Origin: UBA1181 sp045601045
GTDB taxonomy: Bacteria; Bacteroidota; Bacteroidia; Bacteroidales; Paludibacteraceae
Reading direction: 5' to 3'
NCBI GenBank assembly: GCA_045601045.1
Contig: JAZRZA010000062.1
Span: forward strand, 48,326 to 112,325
DNA: 64,000 nt
Position 1 is the stretch's first letter. Each line of letters starts with the position of its first letter. Shown here piece by piece: positions 1-8,161 of the stretch. Made by a program: the position numbers and the translations under genes. The notes beneath the pieces are model-generated. The model was given only the letters and a program-made list of their open reading frames with translations, searched no databases and was not told the DNA's origin.

Positions 1-213
1 CTGCCCAGTGGAATCCTCCCAGTCAAAAACGCATGTCGGCAAAATATAAAAAACGTCCACCTTGTTGGGATCCACTCCCCTGCCATTGTCATACCAATAG
101 AGGGGTTCCGCATAAAGTTCTCGCTTTTGAGCATACCAATGATAAAGGAGAACGCACAACAAAATCGCGACACCTCCACAAATTCCTAACCTTTTCATAT
201 AATAACCAATCAT
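1..213 (-). CDS. DUF3089 family protein, N-terminal part (cut by window edge)
   Basis: The reverse strand is open from an ATG at 213 to the window edge (71 codons). It begins with a short basic, hydrophobic segment (GICGGVAILLCVLLYHWYA), a signal anchor or signal peptide, followed by LYWYDNGRGVDPNKVDVFY and ILPTCVFDWED. From memory this is the N-terminal signature of DUF3089, an alpha/beta-hydrolase-like family common in Bacteroidetes, with function not firmly known. A second in-frame ATG at 198 (MKRLGICGG) is an equally good start and would give a more typical signal sequence. The rest lies outside the window. It is divergent from the rpoD cluster. Confidence 0.7.
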   Translation of the reverse strand, partial: MIGYYMKRLGICGGVAILLCVLLYHWYAQKRELYAEPLYWYDNGRGVDPNKVDVFYILPTCVFDWEDSTGQ

Positions 214-466
214 GAATTACCAATCATCGTACAAAGGTACAACATAATAGAGACAAAACATCTCATCAAACAAATTCTCTCTACTTTTTCAAGTGGACCG
301 GAAGCAACCAACAGGCTACTTTAGGTGGGAATCCTTCACTTTAACTTAAAAAAAACAAAAGGGAAACCGCTCACTTTCGCGGAAATAAAATATTTTTCAT
401 TAGGATATTACAGAAAAAAAATGTAATTTCGTGGCAATTTTCATTTAATTGAGGAGAATAGACTAA

Positions 467-1327
467 ATGAGACAATTAAAGATCACAAAATCAATCACAA
501 ACAGAGAGAGTGCCTCTTTAGATAAATACTTGCAGGAAATCGGTCGCGAGGACCTAATCACAGTAGAGGAAGAGGTAGAGTTGGCCCAAAAAATCAAAAA
601 GGGCGATCGCAGAGCACTAGAAAAGTTGACACGTGCCAATCTCCGTTTCGTGGTATCCGTCGCTAAGCAATACCAAAACCAAGGATTGAGTCTTCCAGAC
701 CTTATCAACGAAGGAAACTTGGGATTGATCAAAGCGGCAGAGAAATTCGATGAGACAAGGGGTTTCAAATTCATCTCATACGCCGTATGGTGGATTCGTC
801 AGTCTATCCTTCAAGCATTGGCAGAGCAATCACGTATCGTCAGATTGCCGCTCAATCAAGTAGGCTCACTCAATAAGATTAACAAAGCCCTCTCTCAATT
901 CGAGCAAGAGAACGAGCGTAGACCTTCCACAGAGGAGGTTGCAGGCATCCTCGACATGCCAGTCGACAAAATTTCAGACGCGATGAAGATTTCCGGTCGA
1001 CACATTTCAGTGGACGCGCCTTTCGTAGAGGGAGAAGACAACAGCTTGTTGGACGTATTGGTCAACGACGATTCTCCAATCGCGGACAGATCATTGATCA
1101 ACGAGTCTTTGTCACGAGAAATCGACAGAGCGCTCTCTACCCTCACCGACCGTGAGAGCGAGATCATCAAGATGTTCTTCGGCATCGGATACCAAGAGAT
1201 GACGTTGGAAGAGATTGGAGAAAACTTCGGACTTACCCGTGAGCGCGTACGTCAAATCAAAGAGAAGGCAATTCGCCGTCTAAGACAAAATTCAAGAAGC
1301 AAGTTATTGAAATCCTACCTAGGATAA
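467..1327 (+). CDS. rpoD: RNA polymerase sigma factor RpoD (housekeeping sigma-A)
   Basis: A 286-residue primary sigma factor, the usual short Bacteroidetes form without region 1.1. It directs core RNA polymerase to promoters. Region 1.2 is near residues 10-45, region 2 near 50-125 (LRFVVSVAKQYQNQGL, FISYAVWWIRQSI), region 3 near 130-200 and region 4 near 215-286 with the helix-turn-helix LTRERVRQIKEKAIRRLRQ. It matches the remembered Bacteroides RpoD almost word for word at the N-terminus (MRQLKITKSITNRES). A good Shine-Dalgarno GAGGAG lies about 11 bases before the ATG, unlike the two paralogs downstream. A strong terminator follows directly, so it is probably monocistronic. Confidence 0.95.
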   Translation: MRQLKITKSITNRESASLDKYLQEIGREDLITVEEEVELAQKIKKGDRRALEKLTRANLRFVVSVAKQYQNQGLSLPDLINEGNLGLIKAAEKFDETRGFKFISYAVWWIRQSILQALAEQSRIVRLPLNQVGSLNKINKALSQFEQENERRPSTEEVAGILDMPVDKISDAMKISGRHISVDAPFVEGEDNSLLDVLVNDDSPIADRSLINESLSREIDRALSTLTDRESEIIKMFFGIGYQEMTLEEIGENFGLTRERVRQIKEKAIRRLRQNSRSKLLKSYLG

Positions 1328-1346
1328 TCCAACAAGGCATCATACT

Positions 1347-1382
1347 AAAAGAGACTTACAATTGTGTAAGTCTCTTTTTTTG
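1347..1382 (+). terminator. Rho-independent terminator of rpoD
   Basis: A perfect 14-bp stem (AAAAGAGACTTACA / TGTAAGTCTCTTTT) with an ATTG loop is followed by T residues. It sits 19 bases after the rpoD stop and separates it from the second sigma gene. Confidence 0.9.
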
Positions 1383-1435
1383 CGCCCCTCCGTTTCGAAA
1401 AGAAAGGTCGAACTACAGAAAAACACAAAAAAAAC

Positions 1436-1466
1436 TTGCGCGACAAGCCAAACAGATTTATACTTG
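1436..1466 (+). promoter_or_regulatory. Bacteroidetes-type promoter of the second sigma gene
   Basis: TTG at 1436-1438, a 20-base spacer, then TATACTTG at 1459-1466 fit the Bacteroidetes -33/-7 pattern (TTTG-N19-21-TAnnTTTG). The -33 box lies in the string AACTTGCGCGA, which recurs at the same distance from the -7 box upstream of the third sigma gene. The predicted start near 1473 leaves a leader of about 30 bases before the ATG at 1504. Confidence 0.6.
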
Positions 1467-1503
1467 CCTCAGATTGTTTAACAGAAGAATTACAAAAAAA
1501 ACT

Positions 1504-2364
1504 ATGAGACAACTAAAAATCAGAGAATCCTACACCAAAAGAGAGAGCGAAGGGCTAGAAATCTACTTGACTCAGATTGGACACGAATCACTCATCACCC
1601 CAGACGAGGAGGTGGAATTGGCTCAACGCATCAAGCAAGGCGATATGGCGGCTCGCGACAAATTGACCCGCGCCAACCTACGTTTTGTGGTATCAGTCGC
1701 CAAACAATACCAAAACCAAGGACTCAGCCTTCCCGACTTAATCAACGAAGGAAATCTGGGATTAATCAAAGCGGCGGAAAAGTTCGACGAAACCAAAGGA
1801 TTCAAATTCATCTCCTACGCAGTATGGTGGATTCGCCAATCGATCATGCAAGCCTTGGCAGAACAGTCTCGTATGGTAAGATTACCCCTCAACCGCGTCA
1901 ACGAAATCAGCAAGATAAATAAAACGCTAGCCCAATTCGAGCAAGACAACGAACGGAAAGCATCCGCCTACGAAGTCTCAGAAATGCTCGATCTCCCAGA
2001 AGATAGGATCGAAGAGGCCATGAAGAGCGTGGCTCATACGCTCTCTTTAGACGCGCCCATCTCGGACGATCAGGAAGATACTTTCGAAAGCAAAATATGC
2101 AACACCAATTCACCTAGCACAGACAACTACCTGATGAAGGAGTCTTTGTCGCAAGAGATAGACAACGTGCTTTCCACATTACCAGAAAGAGAGAGCTCTA
2201 TTATCAAAATGTTTTTCGGCATTGATTCCACAGAGATGAGTTTGGAGGAGATCGGAGAGCAATTCGGCCTCACACGCGAACGTGTACGCCAAATCAAGGA
2301 GAAGGCAATCCGTCGCCTAAGACAAAATCCAGGGAACAAATCATTGAAGTCCTATCTGGGATAA
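1504..2364 (+). CDS. RpoD paralog 2 (group 1/2-like sigma factor)
   Basis: A 286-residue sigma-70 protein of the same length and layout as the upstream RpoD. An in-frame TTG at 1474 would add ten residues, but the ATG at 1504 (MRQLKIRESYTKRES) aligns with the RpoD start and is preferred. Regions 2.3-2.4 (FISYAVWWIRQSIMQALAEQ) and 4.2 (LTRERVRQIKEKAIRRLRQ) are almost unchanged, so it should see similar promoters. Region 3 and the 3-4 linker diverge most (residues about 135-215). No good Shine-Dalgarno precedes it. It has its own promoter and terminator. Probably an alternative, condition-specific sigma factor, which is an inference. Confidence 0.85.
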   Translation: MRQLKIRESYTKRESEGLEIYLTQIGHESLITPDEEVELAQRIKQGDMAARDKLTRANLRFVVSVAKQYQNQGLSLPDLINEGNLGLIKAAEKFDETKGFKFISYAVWWIRQSIMQALAEQSRMVRLPLNRVNEISKINKTLAQFEQDNERKASAYEVSEMLDLPEDRIEEAMKSVAHTLSLDAPISDDQEDTFESKICNTNSPSTDNYLMKESLSQEIDNVLSTLPERESSIIKMFFGIDSTEMSLEEIGEQFGLTRERVRQIKEKAIRRLRQNPGNKSLKSYLG

Positions 2365-2384
2365 TCCAGCCCAACAAACAAGTC

Positions 2385-2416
2385 AGAGGCCCGTTAAATA
2401 CGGGCCTCTCTATTTT
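2385..2416 (+). terminator. Terminator of sigma paralog 2
   Basis: Stem AGAGGCCCGT / ACGGGCCTCT with loop TAAAT, followed by a T-rich stretch, about 20 bases after the stop codon. Confidence 0.85.
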
Positions 2417-2496
2417 ATATCCAAGCAGAAAAAACGCCGAAAAATCACACACTCGAAAAAAAATGCGAAAAAAAACACATTTTTTTCACAAAAAAC

Positions 2497-2527
2497 TTGC
2501 GCGAGGCAAAAAACCATACTATATTTA
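2497..2527 (+). promoter_or_regulatory. Promoter of the third sigma gene
   Basis: TTG at 2497-2499, a 20-base spacer and TATATTTA at 2520-2527. The -33 context AACTTGCGCGA is the same as at the second sigma gene's promoter and the spacer is identical in length. This suggests a shared regulator or a duplicated promoter. Confidence 0.5.
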
Positions 2528-2533
2528 CAAAAG

Positions 2534-2711
2534 TTATTCCTAACTTAGGACTAATAAGCACATCAAGATTTAACAACATGAAAAATACTTTTATAAACCA
2601 CAGAATACCTAATATGATGTAATCCAATGACGGGGCAATAAAGGGACCGCCCCACCCACCGACGTTTCTTACACATGTTGCTATTATTAACCACTCAAAC
2701 ACCAACAACGA
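2534..2711 (+). promoter_or_regulatory. Long 5' leader of the third sigma gene
   Basis: If the promoter at 2497-2527 is used, the transcript carries about 178 untranslated bases. The leader holds a 14-codon ORF at 2578-2622 (MKNTFINHRIPNMM) and a GGGGC/GCCCC hairpin at 2632-2653. A regulatory leader (attenuation or RNA-controlled translation of a sigma factor) is possible but unproven. No known riboswitch was recognised. Confidence 0.3.
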
Positions 2712-3575
2712 ATGAGAGAATTCAAGACTTCCACATCAACCATCACCAACAGAAACCAAAGCATCTCCCTAAATCTCTACCTACGCGAAATCGCCAAAGA
2801 AGAAATGATCACCGTCGACCAAGAGGAAGAACTTGCCCATAGAGTCAAGCAAGGTGACATGGAAGCGCGCAACAAACTAGTCCGCGCCAACCTTCGATTC
2901 GTCGTTTCCGTCGCCAAACAGTACCCTAGCCAAGGTTTGACCCTCGAAGACTTGATCAACGAAGGGAACATCGGATTAATCACCGCAGCGGAGAAATTCG
3001 ACGAAACCAAGGGATTCAAGTTCATCACCTACGCAGTCTGGTGGATCCGCCAATCCATCATGCAAGCATCAGCCAACAGTTCACGTTCCATCCGCTTGCC
3101 GCTCAACCAAGTAGGAGTTCTCCACAAGATCAACCAGGCGTTCGTGAAATTCGAGCAAGAAAACGGCAGAAGCGCCACCACCGAAGAGATCGCCGAAATC
3201 GTCGATTTAGCGGAAGACAAGGTGGTCAACCTATTGGAGAGTTCCGCCCATCAAGTCTCTTTGGACGCTCCCCTTTCCGACGAAGGTGACAGTTGCGTAC
3301 AAGACCTCATCGAAGATGCGGACACCCCAGCGACAGACACCTCACTCATGAGAGAATCCTTGGCTCACGAGATCGACAGAGCATTGTCGACGCTGACAGG
3401 CAAAGAGAGAACCGTCATCCAGAAGGCCTTTGGAATCGGATGTCAGGAGATGAGTTTGGAGGAGATCGGCGAGGAAATCGGGCTCAGCAGAGAGCGTGTG
3501 CGCCAAATCAAAGAGAAGGCGATCCTTCGGTTAAAGCAACCCTCGGGAAGATTGGCCTTAAAGCAATATTGCTAA
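2712..3575 (+). CDS. RpoD paralog 3 (divergent sigma factor)
   Basis: A 287-residue sigma-70 protein and the most divergent of the three tandem copies. Region 2 is conserved (LRFVVSVAKQYPSQGL, FITYAVWWIRQSI). The stretch just after region 2.4, ALAEQSRIVRLPLN in RpoD, reads ASANSSRSIRLPLN here. The region 4 helix-turn-helix is LSRERVRQIKEKAILRLKQ, and the C-terminus ends in LKQYC rather than LKSYLG. All functional regions are intact, so it is probably active. The ATG has no clear Shine-Dalgarno and lies behind a long leader. A hairpin terminator follows 12 bases after the stop. Confidence 0.85.
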   Translation: MREFKTSTSTITNRNQSISLNLYLREIAKEEMITVDQEEELAHRVKQGDMEARNKLVRANLRFVVSVAKQYPSQGLTLEDLINEGNIGLITAAEKFDETKGFKFITYAVWWIRQSIMQASANSSRSIRLPLNQVGVLHKINQAFVKFEQENGRSATTEEIAEIVDLAEDKVVNLLESSAHQVSLDAPLSDEGDSCVQDLIEDADTPATDTSLMRESLAHEIDRALSTLTGKERTVIQKAFGIGCQEMSLEEIGEEIGLSRERVRQIKEKAILRLKQPSGRLALKQYC

Positions 3576-3587
3576 TGGCATATCCAC

Positions 3588-3620
3588 AAAGCGAGTCACA
3601 CGGCTCGCTTTTCTTTTTTC
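3588..3620 (+). terminator. Terminator after sigma paralog 3
   Basis: Stem AAAGCGAG / CTCGCTTT with a short loop, followed by TTCTTTTTT. It lies between the sigma gene and the convergent nth gene. Confidence 0.8.
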
Positions 3621-3636
3621 TATTCACGAATACAAA

Positions 3637-4269
3637 TCAAAACTTCCCCTTGCTCTTACAAAAGCTGGAGATTCCACACTGTCCGCACTTTGGATTCCTG
3701 GCCGTACAGACATATCGCCCATGCAAAAGCAACCAATGATGGGCCCTTCCCAACAGAGCGGATGGAATACTTTTCACCAGACGCTTCTCCGTATCCTCCG
3801 GTCTCTTGGATTGCGTCAAACCAATGCGATTGGCCACTCGAAAAACATGGGTATCAACAGGCATGGCAGGTTTGCCAAAAGCGACGGCCAACATCACATT
3901 GGCTGTCTTCCTTCCTACGCCCGGCAAAAGGGTCAACTCCTCCATCGTGGAGGGTACGACGCCAGAGAATTCACTCGCCAACATCTTTGCCATCGCCACC
4001 AAATGCTCCGCTTTCGCATTGGGGTAAGAGACACTCTTCACATAGGAAAGCACCTCATCAAATGATGCGGCTGACAAGGATTCGGCATCGGGGAAGCGTT
4101 CAAACAAGGCAGGTGTCACCATATTCACCCGCTTATCCGTACATTGCGCGGAAAGCATTACAGCCACCAACAATTCGTAGGGATTACGATAATTCAACTC
4201 ACTGTCAGCCTCCGGCATATTGGTAGCGAACCATGAGATAACTCCCTCATAACGCTCCGAGATCGTCAT
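3637..4269 (-). CDS. nth: Endonuclease III (DNA glycosylase/AP lyase)
   Basis: A 210-residue base-excision repair enzyme that removes oxidised pyrimidines and cuts the abasic site. It shows the helix-hairpin-helix LPGVGRKTAN with the catalytic lysine, the catalytic aspartate in VDTHVFRVANR, and a C-terminal 4Fe-4S cluster motif C-X6-C-X2-C-X5-C (CTARNPKCGQCGISSFC). The ATG at 4269 (MTISERYEG) is chosen over one at 4302 because it falls just 4 bases after the stop of the upstream Na/Pi gene and matches the family start. Probably co-transcribed with that gene. Confidence 0.93.
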   Translation of the reverse strand: MTISERYEGVISWFATNMPEADSELNYRNPYELLVAVMLSAQCTDKRVNMVTPALFERFPDAESLSAASFDEVLSYVKSVSYPNAKAEHLVAMAKMLASEFSGVVPSTMEELTLLPGVGRKTANVMLAVAFGKPAMPVDTHVFRVANRIGLTQSKRPEDTEKRLVKSIPSALLGRAHHWLLLHGRYVCTARNPKCGQCGISSFCKSKGKF

Positions 4270-4273
4270 TGTC

Positions 4274-5968
4274 TTATCGTTTAATAAATGCGGCGCACTC
4301 AATCACATTCATGACATAATCTCCCAACTTCTCACACTCGGAAATCATATCCATATAATAAACGCCCATCTGGTAGTCGTAGAGTTTCTTGTTGATATCG
4401 TCCACATTTTGATTCTTCAACAACTTACGATAATTGTTGATCTCAATCTCTATGTTTTGCGATTTATTCAGATCAAGTATCGTCACATCCTCAGACTCAA
4501 CGATATGTTTCATCTGCTCGATGGATTGATCGGCCAATTTCAACATACTGAACAAATGTTCGTATTGCTTCTCAGTAAAATCACACTCTGGCGACTTTTC
4601 CCTTTTCCTACGTATGGTACGCGCTAAATTATAGCAACTATCACCAATACTCTCTAACTCAGAAACTTGCTTCATCATGTGCTGGATCTCAGACTTTCCC
4701 TCCGCACTCAATCTTCCCTCGGAGACCTTATTCAGATAATCGGCGATCTGCACCTCCATGTTATCGGTGATATTCTCGTACTTCTCGATTCTGCTGAACA
4801 ACTTATTGAAATCGTCATCCTTCTCCATCTTCAATAAAGCAGGAATGAAGCCCAACATCTTATGACAACGCTCCGCAAAGACATTCACCTCTTTTTTCGC
4901 CTCCAAGATAGAGATTTCGGAAGTGGACAACAAACCGCCACCGATATAGGTCAATCGAGCCTCATCCTCCTCCGGATTAGCCTTCGCCTTGATGATTCTG
5001 CAGACAAGTTTCTCCAATGGTTTGATAAACCAAATCAAGATCAACACATTGCAAATATTGAAAGAGGTATGGAATGCGGCAAGCACCACAGTCAATATAT
5101 TCTTATCAGAAATCTCTCCATGCGGGTCGCAACCCACCATCCAGCAAACGAAATCCACAAAATAAGGGAAGATGGAGAATACCCAAATCACACCAAAAAT
5201 ATTGAATACCATGTGGGCCATAGCGGCACGTCTAGCCTGCGTGGAAGCGGACAATGCCACCACATTGGAAGTAACGGTAGTACCGATATTTTCACCCATC
5301 ACCAAGGCTATACCCATATAGATATCCAAAACACCCGCGGAACAGAGTGTCATGGTGATCGCCATGATGGCTGCCGAACTTTGTACCGAGCAGGTCAACA
5401 ATCCGCCAATCACCAAGAAGAGCAAATAAGATCCATACCCCATGCTACTCATCTTTCCGAAGAAATCCTGCACCGCTTGATTCTGATCGAGGTGCATTCC
5501 CTTCGCATTGGCGCTCAAAGTCGTCAATCCCAAGAGCAGCAAGGCCAAGCCCATCACGAACTCGCCAAGATTACGTCTTTTGTTACTATATATACAGGCA
5601 ATAGCAAAGACAATAGCGGCATAGACCACATACTGCATATAGTTTCCACTTCCGCCCAACACCATGATCCAAGCGGTGGCGGTGGTACCGATATTTGCGC
5701 CCATGATGACAGAGATAGCCTGAGTAAGCGTCAGCAAACCCGCGCTTACGAAACTAACAGTCATAACAGTTGTAGCGGTGGAAGACTGGATAGATGTCGT
5801 GATAAAGGCACCCGTTAATAGACCCGTGAAACGATTGGTTGTCATTTTTGCGAGGACTTGGCGTAACTTACTACCAGCCATCTTTTGCAAACCTTCGCTC
5901 ATGACTTTCATTCCGTACATAAGCAAGGCGACAGAACCTGCAAGAATAATTAATGGTAAATAATCCAT
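4274..5968 (-). CDS. Na/Pi cotransporter II-family protein with PhoU-like C-terminus
   Basis: A 564-residue inner-membrane protein. The N-terminal half (about 1-310) is hydrophobic and holds the two inverted PNaS repeats with the hallmark motifs TSIQSSTATTVM and CSVQSSAAIMA plus GANIGTT and GENIGTT. It probably imports phosphate with sodium. The C-terminal part (about 340-560) is helical and PhoU-like, with a coiled-coil look (MEVQIADYLNKVSEGRLS). Length fits the NptA/YjbB-type family. Upstream of nth with a 4-base gap, so likely one transcript. Confidence 0.88.
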   Translation of the reverse strand: MDYLPLIILAGSVALLMYGMKVMSEGLQKMAGSKLRQVLAKMTTNRFTGLLTGAFITTSIQSSTATTVMTVSFVSAGLLTLTQAISVIMGANIGTTATAWIMVLGGSGNYMQYVVYAAIVFAIACIYSNKRRNLGEFVMGLALLLLGLTTLSANAKGMHLDQNQAVQDFFGKMSSMGYGSYLLFLVIGGLLTCSVQSSAAIMAITMTLCSAGVLDIYMGIALVMGENIGTTVTSNVVALSASTQARRAAMAHMVFNIFGVIWVFSIFPYFVDFVCWMVGCDPHGEISDKNILTVVLAAFHTSFNICNVLILIWFIKPLEKLVCRIIKAKANPEEDEARLTYIGGGLLSTSEISILEAKKEVNVFAERCHKMLGFIPALLKMEKDDDFNKLFSRIEKYENITDNMEVQIADYLNKVSEGRLSAEGKSEIQHMMKQVSELESIGDSCYNLARTIRRKREKSPECDFTEKQYEHLFSMLKLADQSIEQMKHIVESEDVTILDLNKSQNIEIEINNYRKLLKNQNVDDINKKLYDYQMGVYYMDMISECEKLGDYVMNVIECAAFIKR

Positions 5969-6218
5969 ATTATATGGTAAGAAACATTATTCTAATTTGT
6001 ACTTTCTAAAGGACATCAAAATAGGCCCTTTCGAAAATCCAAGACAAAAATAATGGTTTTTTCAATACAAAAAGTAGGCTAACCTACCAAATAGACAAAA
6101 ATCTTTCTTTTCTTTTCAAATGCCAACAAAATGAAGGATCGCAACTCCTATTTCTCAAAATATCAGTGAATTTTATAATAAATACAAAATAAAAAGTTCG
6201 CACATCTTCTTCTTTTTA

Positions 6219-6226
6219 TATCTTTG
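6219..6226 (+). promoter_or_regulatory. -7 box of the GH5 gene
   Basis: TATCTTTG at 6219-6226 matches TAnnTTTG, 34 bases before the ATG at 6261. No convincing -33 TTG at the right distance; TTCG at 6197-6200 is the nearest. The remaining 5969-6218 stretch is AT-rich with nothing else recognised. Confidence 0.4.
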
Positions 6227-6260
6227 TAACAACGAAATCTATAATAATTAATAACAATTT

Positions 6261-7397
6261 ATGAAAACACGTTTTCTTGGAATCGCAGCGTTGGCATTGG
6301 CTTTGATCGCATGCGATAAGCCCGCTGGGCAAAAAGAACAGACTTCGTCTGAATGTTCTAAGTATGCTACACTTAATTTGAAGAATGGTGTGAACGTCAG
6401 CCACTGGTTGTCACAAACAGGTGGCCGCAACCACGAGGATAGAGCAAAGATGATCACGAAGGCTGATTTCGACTCTATCGCCGCTATGGGATTCGATTTC
6501 GTTCGCCTTCCAGTTGATGAGGAGGAACTCTATGATGAGCAAATGAACCGTGACTCATCAGGATTCGAGTTGATGCACAACGCCATCAAGTGGACCTTGG
6601 AGAACAATATGAACATTGTTGTGGATCTTCACATCGTCCGTTCCCACCACTTCAACAACGAGAACGGCCATCCGAACACTTTGTTCACCGACCCTGCTGA
6701 GCAAGAGAAGATCGTGAATATTTGGAAGGATCTTCAAAAGGATTTGGCTCAATACCCTAACGACCGTTTGGCTTATGAGTTGATGAACGAACCTGTCGCT
6801 CCTACCCACGAGGCTTGGAACCTTTTGATCGAGAAGATGATCAAGGGCATCAGAGAGAAAGAGAACGAGAGAACCATCATCGTAGGTTCTAACCTTTGGC
6901 AAATTCCACAAACATTCGATTCTCTCCGTGTACCAGAGAACGACAAATACTTGATGTTGAGCTTCCACTTCTACGAGCCAAGTTTGGTGACACACCACCA
7001 AGCACCTTGGACCGACTACAGCTTCTATAAAGGAAAGGTGAACTATCCAGGTTTGCAAGTAACCGACTCTGCATCTCTCGCATCGTTGTCGGAGAAGGAG
7101 TTGGAGAAAATCAACTCTATGAATGGAGAGTACAACAAGGACACCATGTATGTTCACATGAAGAAGGCGATCGACAAGGCTGAGTCTCTTGGCTTGCACC
7201 TCTACTGCGGTGAGTTCGGCGCTTACCCATACTTCGTGGACAAGGAGGTTCGTATGCGTTGGTACAACGATATCTGCGACGTATTCCACGAGCATGACAT
7301 CGCAAACTGCCACTGGTGCTACAAGGGCGACTTCCCTGTTGTTAACCAAGACGGTTCAGCTAACGAGTTGCCTGCAATCATCACTGGAAAGAAATAA
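6261..7397 (+). CDS. Glycoside hydrolase family 5 lipoprotein (cellulase-like)
   Basis: A 378-residue secreted lipoprotein. Its signal peptide ends in the lipobox LIAC (Cys18). The rest is a GH5 TIM barrel: VRLPVDEEE near residue 81, the acid/base Glu177 in YELMNEP, and the nucleophile Glu318 in YCGEFGA. The likely substrate is a beta-glucan or beta-mannan; the sequence alone does not decide. It stands alone with its own promoter and terminator, with no SusCD pair or other glycosidase next to it, which is unusual for a Bacteroidales polysaccharide enzyme. Confidence 0.9.
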   Translation: MKTRFLGIAALALALIACDKPAGQKEQTSSECSKYATLNLKNGVNVSHWLSQTGGRNHEDRAKMITKADFDSIAAMGFDFVRLPVDEEELYDEQMNRDSSGFELMHNAIKWTLENNMNIVVDLHIVRSHHFNNENGHPNTLFTDPAEQEKIVNIWKDLQKDLAQYPNDRLAYELMNEPVAPTHEAWNLLIEKMIKGIREKENERTIIVGSNLWQIPQTFDSLRVPENDKYLMLSFHFYEPSLVTHHQAPWTDYSFYKGKVNYPGLQVTDSASLASLSEKELEKINSMNGEYNKDTMYVHMKKAIDKAESLGLHLYCGEFGAYPYFVDKEVRMRWYNDICDVFHEHDIANCHWCYKGDFPVVNQDGSANELPAIITGKK

Positions 7398-7419
7398 TAT
7401 TTCCATTCAATAAAAACGA

Positions 7420-7453
7420 AACGTGGCGTCAGCGGTTGGCGCCACGTTTTTTT
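7420..7453 (+). terminator. Terminator of the GH5 gene
   Basis: Stem AACGTGGCG / CGCCACGTT with an 11-base loop, followed by a run of seven T residues. Confidence 0.9.
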
Positions 7454-7526
7454 ATTCCCGTATCCATATCATAAAAAAAAGGCCAATCCCCGCAAAGGAA
7501 TTGGCCATGTATCATTAACTTTCTAA

Positions 7527-7928
7527 TTAGAAAGGCAACTGGTCAGCCTCGTTGCTTTGTCCCGCATTGGATTGATTATCGAATGAAGGAACAGCTGGCA
7601 TACCGCTTGGCATAGCAGGCTGAGCGGGAGCTTGTGGTTGAGGAGCGGTGGTACCTGCAGGAGCGACTCTCCATGCGCGGATATCGTTGAACCAACGTCC
7701 TTGCCACTCGCGGCAGTCGATATCCACACTCACGGTGTAGAATCCACCCTCTTGAATATTGAACTCAGCGATCTTTTGCTCACCCCACACATTGAAACAC
7801 ATACGACGTGGATATTGTGCGTTTGAGGTATCGTGTTCCATTACATATTCCTGACTCTTCCAAGGGCCATTCTTTCCCTGACCTGTTCTTGCAGGCAATA
7901 CAGCGATAATTCTTCCTGTGAAATCCAT
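7527..7928 (-). CDS. DUF3127 protein with SSB-like C-terminal tail
   Basis: A 133-residue protein of the Bacteroidetes DUF3127 family. The globular part (residues 1-90) has the family signature, including GPWKSQEYVME, RRMCFNVWGEQ and YTVSVDIDCREWQGRWFND, and is consistent with an OB-like beta barrel. A Pro/Ala/Gln/Gly-rich linker (about 91-125) leads to an acidic tip ending in DQLPF. This build copies single-stranded DNA-binding protein (SSB), whose DDLPF-like tip recruits repair enzymes. A role in DNA metabolism is inferred, not known. It stands alone on the minus strand, convergent with the GH5 gene. Confidence 0.8.
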   Translation of the reverse strand: MDFTGRIIAVLPARTGQGKNGPWKSQEYVMEHDTSNAQYPRRMCFNVWGEQKIAEFNIQEGGFYTVSVDIDCREWQGRWFNDIRAWRVAPAGTTAPQPQAPAQPAMPSGMPAVPSFDNQSNAGQSNEADQLPF

Positions 7929-8134
7929 TTTAATTTACGTAACATTAAGTAAAGGGACCAAACTCCCCGAAAATCATATTTTTCGCAAAAATACAAAAAG
8001 TTTATTTCTCTCCCCACTTTACGGAGAAAATCAAAGCATAAAAATTTCAACAATCGACGAAACGGCCTAACCCTTACGAAATGATGAATAGTTGAATTTA
8101 TCGTGTTAGGCATCTATCTATCCAACAAAAGGGT

Positions 8135-8142
8135 TATCTTTG
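8135..8142 (+). promoter_or_regulatory. -7 box of the Ig-like membrane protein gene
   Basis: TATCTTTG at 8135-8142 matches the Bacteroidetes -7 consensus, 19 bases before the ATG at 8162. The -33 box is not clear. Confidence 0.4.
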
Positions 8143-8161
8143 CAAAAAAATATGAAGTGTT

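Noticed and set aside
33..215. 60-codon plus-strand frame at the left edge
   Set aside because: It is the shadow of the minus-strand DUF3089 gene, whose translation matches a known family.
3041..3739. Two plus-strand frames overlapping sigma paralog 3
   Set aside because: Other frames of the sigma gene; composition is Arg/His-rich nonsense without domains.
4862..5818. 318-codon frame opposite the Na/Pi transporter gene
   Set aside because: Antisense shadow; His/Gln-rich with no domain, while the minus-strand frame is a clear PNaS transporter.
7841..8113. 90-codon minus-strand frame upstream of the DUF3127 gene
   Set aside because: It overlaps the DUF3127 start in another frame and has no recognisable domain.
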